DNA of 64,000 nt from Thiemannella venezuelensis (GTDB lineage Bacteria; Actinomycetota; Actinomycetes; Streptosporangiales; Streptosporangiaceae): the NCBI RefSeq assembly GCF_014203605.1, contig NZ_JACHJJ010000010.1, positions 62,001-126,000 on the forward strand, written 5' to 3'. Shown here piece after piece: positions 25,129 to 33,789 of the stretch. The notes under the pieces were generated by a model. That model did no database searches and had not been told where the DNA came from. It saw nothing but the letters and a program-made list of their open reading frames with translations. Within the stretch, counting starts at the first letter, position 1. Each line of letters begins with the position of its first letter. Position numbers and translations under genes: made by a program.

Positions 25129-25154
25129 TTTCACCGATAGTACTATCGGTGAAA
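25129..25154. promoter_or_regulatory. Perfect 26-bp palindrome, predicted TetR operator of the peptide transporter
   Basis: The half-site TTTCACCGATAGT is followed directly by its exact complement ACTATCGGTGAAA. It lies between the transporter operon (start 25094, -) and the TetR gene (start 25246, +). Degenerate copies of the half-site occur further toward the regulator (TTCGGTGAA near 25170 and TTATCGGCGAAC near 25219), the latter just ahead of the regulator's start, which would allow autoregulation. Confidence 0.75.
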
Positions 25155-25245
25155 AATCGCACAAGGCCTTCGGTGAAGTTGTTCGCACCGGCCATGGCGG
25201 AGATCGTGAGAGTAGAGTTATCGGCGAACATGGAATGAGGTGGCC

Positions 25246-25896
25246 GTGACCGGCACGCCGCTGAGCCGCAGCGAGGCCAAGGACCTGACGAGGCGCCGGC
25301 TGATCCGCGCCGCGTTCGCCATCCTCGACGAGGAGGGCGAGGCCGGGCTGACCACCGTCAAGGTCGCCAGGGCGGCGGGGATCGCCCAGTCGAGTTTCTA
25401 CGTGCACTTCAAGGACCGGCAGGACCTGCTGCGGGCCCTCGGCGACCAGGCGGGCGAGCGGCTGCGGGCGACGATGCGCGAGGCCCGGCGCAGGGCGCAC
25501 GAGACGCCGGACGACGGCGAGCGGCACCGCGACACCTTCCGCATCCCGCTGGAGGCCATCCGCCGCCATCCGGAGCTGTTCCGGATCGGCCTGCGGGCCC
25601 GGCACGACCCGTCCTCGCCGCTGCAGGACTTCGCGGTCGAGTCCTCGGCCGCCTATCGGGCGCACCTGGCGGCCGACCTGGCGGCCATGGGGTTCCCGAC
25701 CGGGACCGAGCGCGACCGGCGCCGCCTCGAGATGATCGCCGACGGGATCAACGCGCTGACCAACGCGATGGCCGTCGGCCACCTGGAGGGGCGCTACCCG
25801 GACCTGGAGGAGGTGGTGGACGTCCTCGTCGCCTTCTCGAAGGGGTACCTGTGGCTGCTCCGCCCGCCCCGCCGCCCGCTCTCCGAGACGGAGTAG
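25246..25896 (+). CDS. TetR-family transcriptional regulator, probable repressor of the peptide transporter
   Basis: About 216 residues. The helix-turn-helix is LIRAAFAILDEEGEAGLTTVKVARAAGIAQSSFYVHFKDRQDLLRAL, the standard TetR N-terminus. The ligand domain is not assignable. I prefer GTG 25246 because GAGG lies six bases upstream; the in-frame GTG at 25240 overlaps that ribosome site. It is divergent from the transporter operon with a perfect palindrome between them, so the simplest reading is a local repressor whose ligand is the transported compound or a derivative. Confidence 0.9.
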   Translation: MTGTPLSRSEAKDLTRRRLIRAAFAILDEEGEAGLTTVKVARAAGIAQSSFYVHFKDRQDLLRALGDQAGERLRATMREARRRAHETPDDGERHRDTFRIPLEAIRRHPELFRIGLRARHDPSSPLQDFAVESSAAYRAHLAADLAAMGFPTGTERDRRRLEMIADGINALTNAMAVGHLEGRYPDLEEVVDVLVAFSKGYLWLLRPPRRPLSETE

Positions 25897-25985
25897 ACCG
25901 CCTGCCGAGACGGCGGCCGGCCGGACATCCGTCCGGCGGGACCCCGTAGGAATGTTCTGGAGACGGTGCGCCTACTATCCGGTGC

Positions 25986-27920
25986 ATGACCGTGCCGCCT
26001 GAGGAGCTTCGACCGGCCGCTGCATCCCCGGTGCCGCCGGCATCCCCTGTGTCCCCGGCATCCCCTGTGTCCCCGGCGTCCCCGCCGTTCCCGCCGGCCA
26101 CGCGCGAGCGGTGGCGGGAACTGGCGCTCGGGGTGCTGCGCAAGTCGGGGGTGGAGGCCGCCTCCCCGGAGGAGGCGCTGGCCTCGGCGACCTACGACGG
26201 CGTGACCGTCGCGCCGCTCTACGACCTCTCCGACCTCCCCGGCGATCCCGGCCTGCCCGGGCTCGCCCCCTACACGCGCGGCTCCCGCCCGGTGACCGGA
26301 GGCTGGGAGGTACGGCAGCGCCACGAGACGGCCGACTCCGAGGCCGTCCTCGCCGACCTGGAGAACGGCGTCACCTCGCTCTGGCTCGCCCTGGCGCCGG
26401 AGGACCTGCCGCGGGCGCTCGACCGGGTCCACCTGGAGCTGGTCTCGGTCGTGCTGGACGCGGGGGAGCGGACCCGCGAGGCGGCGGAGACCCTGTTCGC
26501 GCTCGCCGCCGAGCGCGGGGTGCGCGCCCTCACCGGGAACCTGGGCGCCGACCCGCTCGCCGACCCCTCGGCGGCCGCGGAGCTGGCCCGCAGGTGCGCG
26601 GCGGACTTCCCCGGCCTGCGCGCGGTGGCCGTGGACGCGACGCCGTACCACGACGCGGGCGGGAGCGACGCCGAGGAGCTCGGCTGCTCGATCGCGGCCG
26701 GCGTCGCCTGCCTGCGGGCGCTGACGGAGGCCGGGCTCACCGCGGAGCAGGCGTTCGGGCAGCTCGAGTTCCGCTACGCCGCCACCGCCGACCAGTTCCT
26801 CACCATCGCCAAGCTCCGCGCGGCGCGCAGACTCTGGGCCCGGGTCGCCGAGGTGTGCGGGGCCGGCGGGGGGGAGCCCGCCCCCGGCCGGGCGGATCCC
26901 GCCGGGCCCGGACCGCGGCGGGCGGCGGGCGGGCAGGTGCAGCACGCGGTGACCGGCTCGGCCATGATGACGGCCCGCGACCCGTGGGTGAACATGCTCC
27001 GCACCACCCTGGCCTGCTTCGCGGCCGGGGCGGGCGGCGCCGACGCGGTGACCGTCCAGCCGTTCGACGCCCGGCTCGGCCTGCCCGACGCCTTCGCCCG
27101 GCGCATCGCGCGCAACACCCACTCCCTGCTGGTCGAGGAGGCCGGGGTGGCCCGGGTGACCGACCCGGCGGGCGGCTCCTTCTACGTCGAGCGGCTCACC
27201 GAGGACCTGGCGGCCGCGGCGTGGGAGTGGTTCCGCGGGATCGAGCGGGCGGGCGGCATGGCCGCGGCCCTGGACTCCGGGCTGGTCGCGGAGCGGCTGG
27301 CCGCCACGAGGGAGCGGCGGTCGGCGAACATCGCCCGCCGCCGCGACCCGATCACCGGGGTCAGCGAGTTCCCGAACCTCGCCGAGCGGCTCCCGGTGCG
27401 GGCGCCCGGGCCGGGAGCGGCGGGCACGGAGCCGGGAGCGGAGGCGGCAGTGGCAGCGGGCGCGGAGCCGGAGCCGGGGCGGACCGGCCTGCCCCGGATC
27501 ACCTACGCCCGGGAGTTCGAGGCGCTGCGCGACCTGGCCGACGCCCGGGACGAGCGCCCGAGCGTCTTCCTGGCCACGATCGGCCCGGTGGCCGCGCACA
27601 CGGCCCGGGCCTCGTTCGCGGCCAACCTGTTCCAGGCCGGCGGGCTGGCCACCGTCCCCGGCGGGCCCGAGACCGACCCGGACCGGATCGCCGCCGCCTT
27701 CGCCGCCGCCGGCACGCCGGTGGCCTGCCTGTGCTCCAGCGACCGGTTGTACGGCGAGCACGCCGAGGCCGTGGCCGCGGCGCTCAGGAAAGCCGGGGCG
27801 CGGAAGGTCTGGCTGGCGGGGAAGGGGTCCTACGAAGGCGTGGACGGCGTCCTCTTCGCCGGATGCGACGTCCTGGCCGTGCTCCGCACGACCTTCGGCG
27901 ACCTGGGGGTGACCCGGTGA
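25986..27920 (+). CDS. mutA: Methylmalonyl-CoA mutase small (beta) subunit
   Basis: A 644-residue subunit that pairs with MutB. It keeps the TIM-barrel family sequence ([86 protein letters not shown]) and a C-terminal Rossmann-like domain. It lacks the cobalamin-ligating DxHxxG of the large subunit, as expected. The N-terminus has a Pro/Ser/Ala-rich tract encoded by short direct repeats near 26,030-26,085. A Gly/Ala/Glu-rich insertion lies near residues 476-500. The mutase interconverts succinyl-CoA and methylmalonyl-CoA, feeding propionate metabolism and polyketide extender supply. Confidence 0.95.
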   Translation: MTVPPEELRPAAASPVPPASPVSPASPVSPASPPFPPATRERWRELALGVLRKSGVEAASPEEALASATYDGVTVAPLYDLSDLPGDPGLPGLAPYTRGSRPVTGGWEVRQRHETADSEAVLADLENGVTSLWLALAPEDLPRALDRVHLELVSVVLDAGERTREAAETLFALAAERGVRALTGNLGADPLADPSAAAELARRCAADFPGLRAVAVDATPYHDAGGSDAEELGCSIAAGVACLRALTEAGLTAEQAFGQLEFRYAATADQFLTIAKLRAARRLWARVAEVCGAGGGEPAPGRADPAGPGPRRAAGGQVQHAVTGSAMMTARDPWVNMLRTTLACFAAGAGGADAVTVQPFDARLGLPDAFARRIARNTHSLLVEEAGVARVTDPAGGSFYVERLTEDLAAAAWEWFRGIERAGGMAAALDSGLVAERLAATRERRSANIARRRDPITGVSEFPNLAERLPVRAPGPGAAGTEPGAEAAVAAGAEPEPGRTGLPRITYAREFEALRDLADARDERPSVFLATIGPVAAHTARASFAANLFQAGGLATVPGGPETDPDRIAAAFAAAGTPVACLCSSDRLYGEHAEAVAAALRKAGARKVWLAGKGSYEGVDGVLFAGCDVLAVLRTTFGDLGVTR

Positions 27921-28000
27921 GATCCCATCGACGGACGGGAGGCGGCATGGCGGGCACGCGGTCCGGCGGGACTGTGCGAGACCAGGGGGTGACCCGATGA
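27903..28000 (+). repeat. Duplicated mutA-mutB junction sequence
   Basis: GGGGGTGACCCGGTGA (27905-27920), which contains the mutA stop, recurs exactly 80 bp later as GGGGGTGACCCGATGA (27985-28000). The second copy has the TGA overlapping the mutB ATG. Over 20 bp the copies differ at two positions. The arrangement suggests that an ancestral ATGA overlap was split by an ~80-bp duplication or insertion. Confidence 0.6.
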
Positions 28001-30204
28001 TTCCGGACTTCTCGGGGATCGAGCTGGGCGGCCGGGCGCAGGCCGCGCCGGACGGTCCGGACCGGTGGGCGCGGGCCGTGCGGGAGGAGACCGGGCGGGC
28101 CCCGGACGAGCTGCTCTGGGAGACGCCCGAGGGGATCGGGGTCAAACCGCTCTACACGGCCGCCGACACCGCCGGCCTGGAGTTCCCGCACACCTACCCG
28201 GGCGCGGTGCCGTACGTGCGCGGGCCGTACCCGACGATGTACGTCAACCAGCCGTGGACCATCCGGCAGTACGCCGGGTTCTCCACCGCCGAGGAGTCCA
28301 ACGCCTTCTACCGGCGCAACCTGGCCGCCGGGCAGAAGGGCCTGTCGGTCGCCTTCGACCTGGCCACCCACCGCGGCTACGACTCCGACCACCCCCGGGT
28401 GGCCGGCGACGTCGGCATGGCGGGCGTGGCGATCGACTCGATCTACGACATGCGGCAGCTGTTCGACGGGATCCCCCTCGACCGGATGAGCGTGTCGATG
28501 ACCATGAACGGCGCGGTGCTCCCGGTGCTCGCGCTCTACATCGTGGCCGCCGAGGAGCAGGGGGTGGAACCGGAGCAGCTGGCCGGGACCATCCAGAACG
28601 ACATCCTCAAGGAGTTCATGGTCCGCAACACCTACATCTACCCGCCGGGACCGTCGATGCGGATCATCTCCGACATCTTCGCCTACACCAGCGAGAGGAT
28701 GCCGAAGTTCAACTCGATCTCGATCTCCGGCTACCACATCCAGGAGGCCGGGGCCACCTGCGACCTGGAGCTCGCCTACACCCTCGCCGACGGCGTGGAG
28801 TACCTGCGGGCGGGCGTGGAGACCGGGCTGGACGTCGACCGGTTCGCGCCGCGCCTGTCGTTCTTCTGGTGCATCGGCATGAACTTCTTCATGGAGGTCG
28901 CCAAGCTGCGGGCCGCCCGCCTGCTCTGGTCCCGGCTGGTGGCGGGCTTCGGCGCGAAGGACCCCAGGTCGCTGTCGCTGCGCACCCACTCGCAGACCTC
29001 CGGCTGGTCGCTGACCGCGCAGGACGTGTTCAACAACGTCGTGCGGACCTGCGTGGAGGCGATGGCCGCCACCCAGGGCCACACCCAGTCGCTGCACACC
29101 AACGCCCTGGACGAGGCGCTGGCCCTGCCGAGCGACTTCTCCGCGCGCATCGCCCGCAACACCCAGCTCCTGCTCCAGCAGGAGTCGGGCACCTGCCGGG
29201 TGATCGACCCGTGGGGCGGCTCCTACTACGTGGAGCGGCTCACGCACGAGCTGGCGGAGCGGGCGTGGGGTCACATCCAGGAGGTCGAGGCCGCCGGGGG
29301 CATGGCGAAGGCGATCGACGCCGGGCTGCCCAAGCTCCGCATCGAGGAGGCCGCCGCCCGCACCCAGGCGCGCATCGACTCCGGGCGGCAGCCGGTCATC
29401 GGCGTCAACAAGTACCGGCCGGACGCCGACGAGCCGATCGAGGTGCTCAAGGTCGACAACACCGCCGTGCGGGCCAGCCAGCTGGAGAAGCTGCGGAGGC
29501 TGCGCGCCGAGCGCGACCCGCGCGCGGTGGAGGAGGCGCTGGCCGCCCTTACCGGGGCCGCCGGTGCCGCGGTGAACGGCACCCGGGCGCCAGGCCTGGA
29601 GCAGAACCTGCTCGCGCTGGCGGTGGACGCGGCCCGCGCGAAGGCCACGGTCGGCGAGATCTCCGACGCGCTGGAGAAGGTCTTCGGGCGGCACGCCGGG
29701 CAGATCCGCACGATCTCCGGGGTGTACCGGGAGGAGGCGGGGTCCGGCGTGGACGGAGTCCGTACGGCGTGCGCGGAGTTCGAGAAGGCCGAGGGCCGGC
29801 GCCCGCGCATCCTGGTCGCCAAGATGGGCCAGGACGGTCACGACCGGGGGCAGAAGGTGATCGCCACCGCCTTCGCCGACCTCGGCTTCGACGTCGACGT
29901 CGGCCCGCTGTTCCAGACGCCCGAGGAGGTCGCCCGCCAGGCGGTCGAGGCCGACGTGCACGTGGTCGGCGTCTCCTCGCTGGCGGCCGGGCACCTGACC
30001 CTGGTGCCCGCGCTGAGGCGGGCGCTGGCGGAGCTGGACGCCGACGACATCATGATCGTCGTCGGCGGCGTCATCCCGCCCGGCGACGTCGCCGAGCTGC
30101 GCGCGGCCGGGGCGTCCGCGGTCTTCCCGCCGGGCACCGTGATCGCCGAGGCCGCCCTCGACCTGCTGGGGGACCTGTCGGCCCGGCTCGGCCACGCCTC
30201 GTGA
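27997..30204 (+). CDS. mutB: Methylmalonyl-CoA mutase large (alpha) subunit
   Basis: A 735-residue catalytic subunit. The TIM barrel binds the CoA ester ([68 protein letters not shown]). The C-terminal cobalamin domain has [11 protein letters not shown] with the cobalt-ligating His near residue 615, and [11 protein letters not shown]. It works as a heterodimer with MutA in the cytoplasm using adenosylcobalamin. It is followed after six bases by meaB, so mutA-mutB-meaB form one operon. Confidence 0.97.
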   Translation: MIPDFSGIELGGRAQAAPDGPDRWARAVREETGRAPDELLWETPEGIGVKPLYTAADTAGLEFPHTYPGAVPYVRGPYPTMYVNQPWTIRQYAGFSTAEESNAFYRRNLAAGQKGLSVAFDLATHRGYDSDHPRVAGDVGMAGVAIDSIYDMRQLFDGIPLDRMSVSMTMNGAVLPVLALYIVAAEEQGVEPEQLAGTIQNDILKEFMVRNTYIYPPGPSMRIISDIFAYTSERMPKFNSISISGYHIQEAGATCDLELAYTLADGVEYLRAGVETGLDVDRFAPRLSFFWCIGMNFFMEVAKLRAARLLWSRLVAGFGAKDPRSLSLRTHSQTSGWSLTAQDVFNNVVRTCVEAMAATQGHTQSLHTNALDEALALPSDFSARIARNTQLLLQQESGTCRVIDPWGGSYYVERLTHELAERAWGHIQEVEAAGGMAKAIDAGLPKLRIEEAAARTQARIDSGRQPVIGVNKYRPDADEPIEVLKVDNTAVRASQLEKLRRLRAERDPRAVEEALAALTGAAGAAVNGTRAPGLEQNLLALAVDAARAKATVGEISDALEKVFGRHAGQIRTISGVYREEAGSGVDGVRTACAEFEKAEGRRPRILVAKMGQDGHDRGQKVIATAFADLGFDVDVGPLFQTPEEVARQAVEADVHVVGVSSLAAGHLTLVPALRRALAELDADDIMIVVGGVIPPGDVAELRAAGASAVFPPGTVIAEAALDLLGDLSARLGHAS

Positions 30205-30210
30205 GGTGCC

Positions 30211-31182
30211 GTGAGAGCCCTTGAGGAGTACGTCGAGGGGGTGCGGTCCGGGTCGAGGCGCTGGCTCGGCAGGGCCGTCACCCTGGTGGAGTCCACCAGG
30301 GCCGACCACCGGGAGCTGGCGCAGCGGCTGCTGGTCGAGCTGACCCCGCTCGCCGGGAACGCCCGAAGGGTGGGCGTCTCCGGCGTGCCCGGCGTCGGAA
30401 AGTCCACGTTCATCGACGCGCTCGGCACCCACCTGACCGGCCGGGGCCACCGGGTGGCGGTGCTCGCCGTGGACCCGTCGTCCACCCGGACGGGCGGCAG
30501 CGTGCTGGGCGACAAGACCCGGATGGCCCGGCTGGCGGCCGACGACGACGCCTTCATCCGGCCCTCGCCGACCTCGGGGACGCTGGGCGGGGTCGCCAAG
30601 GCGACCCGTGAGGCCATGGTGGTGGTCGAGGCGGCGGGATACGACGTGGTGATCGTGGAGACCGTGGGCGTCGGCCAGTCGGAGACGGCCGTCGCGGACA
30701 TGGTGGACACCTTCCTGCTGCTCGCGCTGGCCAGGACCGGGGACCAGCTCCAGGGCATCAAGAAGGGCGTGCTGGAGCTGGCGGACGTGATCGCGGTCAA
30801 CAAGGCCGACGGCCCGCACGAGGCGGACGCCCGCCGGGCCGCCCGGGAACTGGCCGGGGCGCTGCGGTTGCTCCGCTCCGAGCGGGCGGTGCCGGTCCTG
30901 ACGTGCAGCGGGTTGGCGGGCACGGGCCTGGAGGAGCTGTGGCGGCAGGTCGCCGCGCACCGGGACGCGCTGGAGGCCTCCGGCGAGCTGGCCGCCAGGC
31001 GCAGGCGCCAGCAGGTCGGCTGGACCTGGGCCATGGTCACCGACCGCCTGCTCCGGAGGCTGCACGAGCACCCGGGCGTGATCGCCGTCGCGGGGGAGGC
31101 GGAGCGCGAGGTCCTGGACGGCACGCTGACCCCGGCCCTGGCCGCCGACCGCATCCTCGCGGCCTTCACCCGGGACGGCTGA
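30211..31182 (+). CDS. meaB: Methylmalonyl-CoA mutase-associated GTPase chaperone MeaB
   Basis: A 323-residue G3E-family GTPase. The P-loop is GVPGVGKST at residues 58-66, followed by VLAVDPSSTRTGGSVLGDKTRM, VIVETVGVGQSE (switch and G3 region) and the base-specificity motif NKAD. MeaB loads and protects the cobalamin cofactor of the mutase by GTP-driven gating. The GTG start follows GAGGTG, six bases after mutB. The C-terminal helical dimerisation arm (QQVGWTWAMVTDRLLRRLHEHPGV) is present. Confidence 0.95.
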   Translation: MRALEEYVEGVRSGSRRWLGRAVTLVESTRADHRELAQRLLVELTPLAGNARRVGVSGVPGVGKSTFIDALGTHLTGRGHRVAVLAVDPSSTRTGGSVLGDKTRMARLAADDDAFIRPSPTSGTLGGVAKATREAMVVVEAAGYDVVIVETVGVGQSETAVADMVDTFLLLALARTGDQLQGIKKGVLELADVIAVNKADGPHEADARRAARELAGALRLLRSERAVPVLTCSGLAGTGLEELWRQVAAHRDALEASGELAARRRRQQVGWTWAMVTDRLLRRLHEHPGVIAVAGEAEREVLDGTLTPALAADRILAAFTRDG

Positions 31183-31507
31183 CGGCCGCGTTAACCCGCG
31201 GTTAACGGTGGTATTTGTCCGAAGCTGGACACGATTCATGGTTGATGCGAACTTGATCACCGATCATGGACTGTGTGATACTCCGTCCGGAGAACTGCAA
31301 ATGTGATGTGACGCGCTTTCGGTGAATAGCGCCCGGCGAGGTGAACGGCGAGGCCCGAGGGCGTCTCGGAGGACCGCCGGCCGGTGTCCCCGAGAGAGGC
31401 CGGGGCACGGCGAGGCATCCCGGCTCTGGACGTGCTGAACCGTCCGCGCGACCGCGCGGACGGTGTCTCACGCTGCGCGCGGTCACGTCGTGCGAGGTGG
31501 GAGAGGC
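31183..31507. other. 325-bp intergenic region upstream of the terpene operon
   Basis: There is no gene. The left part is AT-richer than the surroundings and carries inverted repeats TTAACC-CGC-GGTTAA (31191-31205) and TGATC-ACC-GATCA (31254-31266). The right part is GC-rich and carries a 12-bp perfect hairpin (31439-31464) just before the P450 gene. It should contain the promoter of the terpene operon and its control elements. Confidence 0.55.
31439..31464. promoter_or_regulatory. Perfect 12-bp inverted repeat in the leader of the P450-terpene operon
   Basis: The arm ACCGTCCGCGCG (31439-31450), a two-base centre AC and the exact complement (31453-31464) end 43 bp before the P450 start. At DNA level it could be a dimer operator; in RNA it would be a very stable hairpin able to attenuate transcription or affect translation. 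No T-run follows. Confidence 0.5.
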
Positions 31508-32908
31508 ATGGCGATTTCGATCGGCGCAGGGGCCGGGACCGCACGGCGGGTGAGGTCCGTTCCGATCCGCAGGGCGCTGCGGAGGCTGACGGAGGACCCT
31601 GCGGAGGCCCTCCTGGAGTTCGCCCAGGAGGCCGGCGGGGAGGTCGTCCGGCTGGAACTGGGGCCGTTCCGCCCCTACCTGGTGACCCACCCCGACCACG
31701 TCCAGCAGGTGATGCGCCTGGAGTGGACGAACTACCAGCGGGTGGGGATGTTCTGGCGGCCGCTGGAGCGGTTGTTCGGGCACAGCATCATGGGCGACGG
31801 CGAGCCCTGGCGCACCAGCAGGGACATCCTGCAGCCCCTGTTCACCACCCGCTACATCGCCACGATCGCCGAGGAGGTGTCGGCCCGGGTCGCCGGGCGC
31901 ATCGAGGAGTGGGACGAGCACGCCCGGGCGGGGCGGAGCATCGACGCCACCGCCGAGATGTCCGGCATCCTCACCTACATCGTCAACAGGGTGCTGTTCG
32001 GGGACAAGCTGAGCAGGGAGGACGCGGAGCGCATCGTCCCGGCCTTCGACCTGGTCTCCCACTCGCTCGTCTACCGGTTCCTCATGCCGTTCATGCCCTA
32101 CTTCATCCGGGTGCCCCGCGACCGGGCCTGCCTGCGGGGCGTCAAGCAGATCGACGACGTGGTCTTCCCCGTGGTCGAGAGGGCGATGGCGAACCCCGAC
32201 GACGGCCTCGACGTCATCTCCGTGCTCTGCCGCTCCACCAACCCCGACGGCCGGCCGCTCACCGCCAAGCAGATCCGCGACGCCCTGGTCAGCGTGTACG
32301 CCGCGTCGTCGGAGACCACCGCGATGATCCTCACCTGGCTCTGGCTGATCCTGGAGGAGCACCCGGACGTCGCGGCCCGGCTCCAGGCGGAGATCGACGA
32401 GGTCGTGGGGGACGGGCCGGCCCGTCCCGAGCACGTCCCGCGGCTCGCCTACACCCGCATGGTCCTGCTGGAGAGCCTGCGCCTGTACCCGTCGGGCTGG
32501 CTCCTGCCCCGGCAGGTCATGGAGGACGCGGAGATCGGCGGCGTGCGGATCAAGGCCGGGGCGACGGTGCTGATCAGCTCCTACGCCACGCAGCGGCTGG
32601 AGGAGTTCTGGGACCGCCCGAACGAGTTCGACCCCGAGCGGTTCGCCTCCGACAAGGGTCCGGACGGGGAGCGCAGGCACAGGTACTCCTACTTCCCCTT
32701 CGGCGGCGGCCCGCACAAGTGCCTGGGCGAGCACCTGTTCTACGTGGAGGCGCCGCTCGTGGTCGCCGCCATCCTCAGCCGGTACCGCATCTCGGTGCGC
32801 ACCCCGGGGCCCTTCACCGTCGCGTGGGCCGCCTCGCTGCGGCCCAAGGGCAGGATCGAGCTGGGCGTCTCCTTCGCCGGACGCGACCGGAGCGTGGTCC
32901 CCTCATGA
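31508..32908 (+). CDS. Cytochrome P450, first gene of the terpene operon
   Basis: A 466-residue P450. The I-helix oxygen-binding segment is VYAASSETTAMIL (usual (A/G)GxxT region, with E-T-T). The K-helix ExxR is ESLR in MVLLESLRLYPSGW. The heme loop is FPFGGGPHKCLGEH with the thiolate Cys near residue 405. The sequence type (VTHPDHVQQVMR...DGEPWRTSRDILQPLFTTRYI) resembles CYP102/CYP4-like fatty acid or terpene oxidases more than the small CYP105 type. It presumably oxidises the terpene made by the two following genes. The ATG is preceded by GGGAGAGG. Its TGA overlaps the next ATG, so translation is coupled. No ferredoxin gene lies nearby. Confidence 0.93.
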   Translation: MAISIGAGAGTARRVRSVPIRRALRRLTEDPAEALLEFAQEAGGEVVRLELGPFRPYLVTHPDHVQQVMRLEWTNYQRVGMFWRPLERLFGHSIMGDGEPWRTSRDILQPLFTTRYIATIAEEVSARVAGRIEEWDEHARAGRSIDATAEMSGILTYIVNRVLFGDKLSREDAERIVPAFDLVSHSLVYRFLMPFMPYFIRVPRDRACLRGVKQIDDVVFPVVERAMANPDDGLDVISVLCRSTNPDGRPLTAKQIRDALVSVYAASSETTAMILTWLWLILEEHPDVAARLQAEIDEVVGDGPARPEHVPRLAYTRMVLLESLRLYPSGWLLPRQVMEDAEIGGVRIKAGATVLISSYATQRLEEFWDRPNEFDPERFASDKGPDGERRHRYSYFPFGGGPHKCLGEHLFYVEAPLVVAAILSRYRISVRTPGPFTVAWAASLRPKGRIELGVSFAGRDRSVVPS

Positions 32909-33789
32909 CGGCACGGTCCGATGCCGGCTCCTGGCCGGCGGCGACGGAGAGCGGAGCGGTCTGCGCGGGGGCCGGGCGGGCCCAGCGGGACATGTCCGAG
33001 TGGGCGCGGGAGTACCCGGGGCTTTTCTCCGCCAAGCCGTTCGACGCGGCGCTGTACAGCACGCTCTCGCTCGCCATGGCGTTCAGCGGGCCGTGGCTCA
33101 CCGCGGAGCGGCTGCGGATGGCGAACAAGACCACCCTCTGGGCGTTCGGACTGGACTGGCTCGTCGACTACGTCGCCACTTCGGAGACGGAGGTGGAGGA
33201 CATCGCCCGGCGGTGCCTGGACGTGGCCGCGGGCGCCCCGGCGGCCGACGGGGACGACCTCACCCGCATGCTCGCCGGCATCCGGGACGAGCTCGCCTCC
33301 TCGCCGGCCTTCGCCGTGCTCGGGCCGGTCTGGCGCGACGAGCTGGAGCGCATGCTGGACGGGATGCTCACGGAGTGGCGCTGGAAGAGCGAGAAGGCCG
33401 TGCCGGCGTTCGAGGAGTACCTCGGCAACGCCGACAACCTCGGCTTCTCCTTCGTGTTCGCCGCCCACTGGATCCACACCGCGGACGGCGGGGAGGTCGC
33501 GGACGTCGAACGGCTGCGCGAGGCGGGCCGGGCCGTGCAGCGGGTCATCCGCCTCCTCAACGACCTGGGCACCTACGAGCGCGACCTCGCCTGGGGCGAC
33601 CTCAACGCCCTGGCGCTCGGCACGGACCGCGCCGGGGTCGAGCGGCAGGTCGCCGAGCTCGCCGCCCGGAGCCGGGAACTGCTCGCCCCGCTGTACGGCG
33701 GGCACCCGGAGCTGGCCCGCTACATGGAGCGGCAGATGGACTTCTGCGCCGGGTTCTACCGGGTGGGCGACTACTGGGGGACGCTGTGA
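32905..33789 (+). CDS. Class I terpene synthase/cyclase
   Basis: A 294-residue single alpha-domain terpene synthase, typical bacterial length or slightly short. The aspartate motif is FGLDWLVDY (D84xxxD88), a variant of DDxxD. The NSE-type triad is NDLGTYERD (N219, T223, D227). These bind Mg and the diphosphate for ionisation. The protein starts with ATG overlapping the P450 stop and ends with TGA overlapping the start of the class II cyclase. The pairing predicts that it ionises the bicyclic diphosphate made by the class II enzyme, as in bacterial labdane-type pathways. The product is not predictable from sequence. Confidence 0.88.
   Translation: MTARSDAGSWPAATESGAVCAGAGRAQRDMSEWAREYPGLFSAKPFDAALYSTLSLAMAFSGPWLTAERLRMANKTTLWAFGLDWLVDYVATSETEVEDIARRCLDVAAGAPAADGDDLTRMLAGIRDELASSPAFAVLGPVWRDELERMLDGMLTEWRWKSEKAVPAFEEYLGNADNLGFSFVFAAHWIHTADGGEVADVERLREAGRAVQRVIRLLNDLGTYERDLAWGDLNALALGTDRAGVERQVAELAARSRELLAPLYGGHPELARYMERQMDFCAGFYRVGDYWGTL

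Noticed and set aside
24085-25782. Long minus-strand frame reading through the TetR and binding-protein genes
   Set aside because: It runs antisense to the TetR gene and out of frame with the binding protein, with low-complexity product.
26029-26085. Short tandem direct repeats near the mutA start
   Set aside because: They encode a Pro/Ser/Ala linker in frame in MutA and need no other explanation.
27784-31260. A 1158-codon open frame on the minus strand across mutB and meaB
   Set aside because: Shadow of very conserved plus-strand genes; the predicted protein is repetitive His/Arg/Gly/Val sequence without domains.
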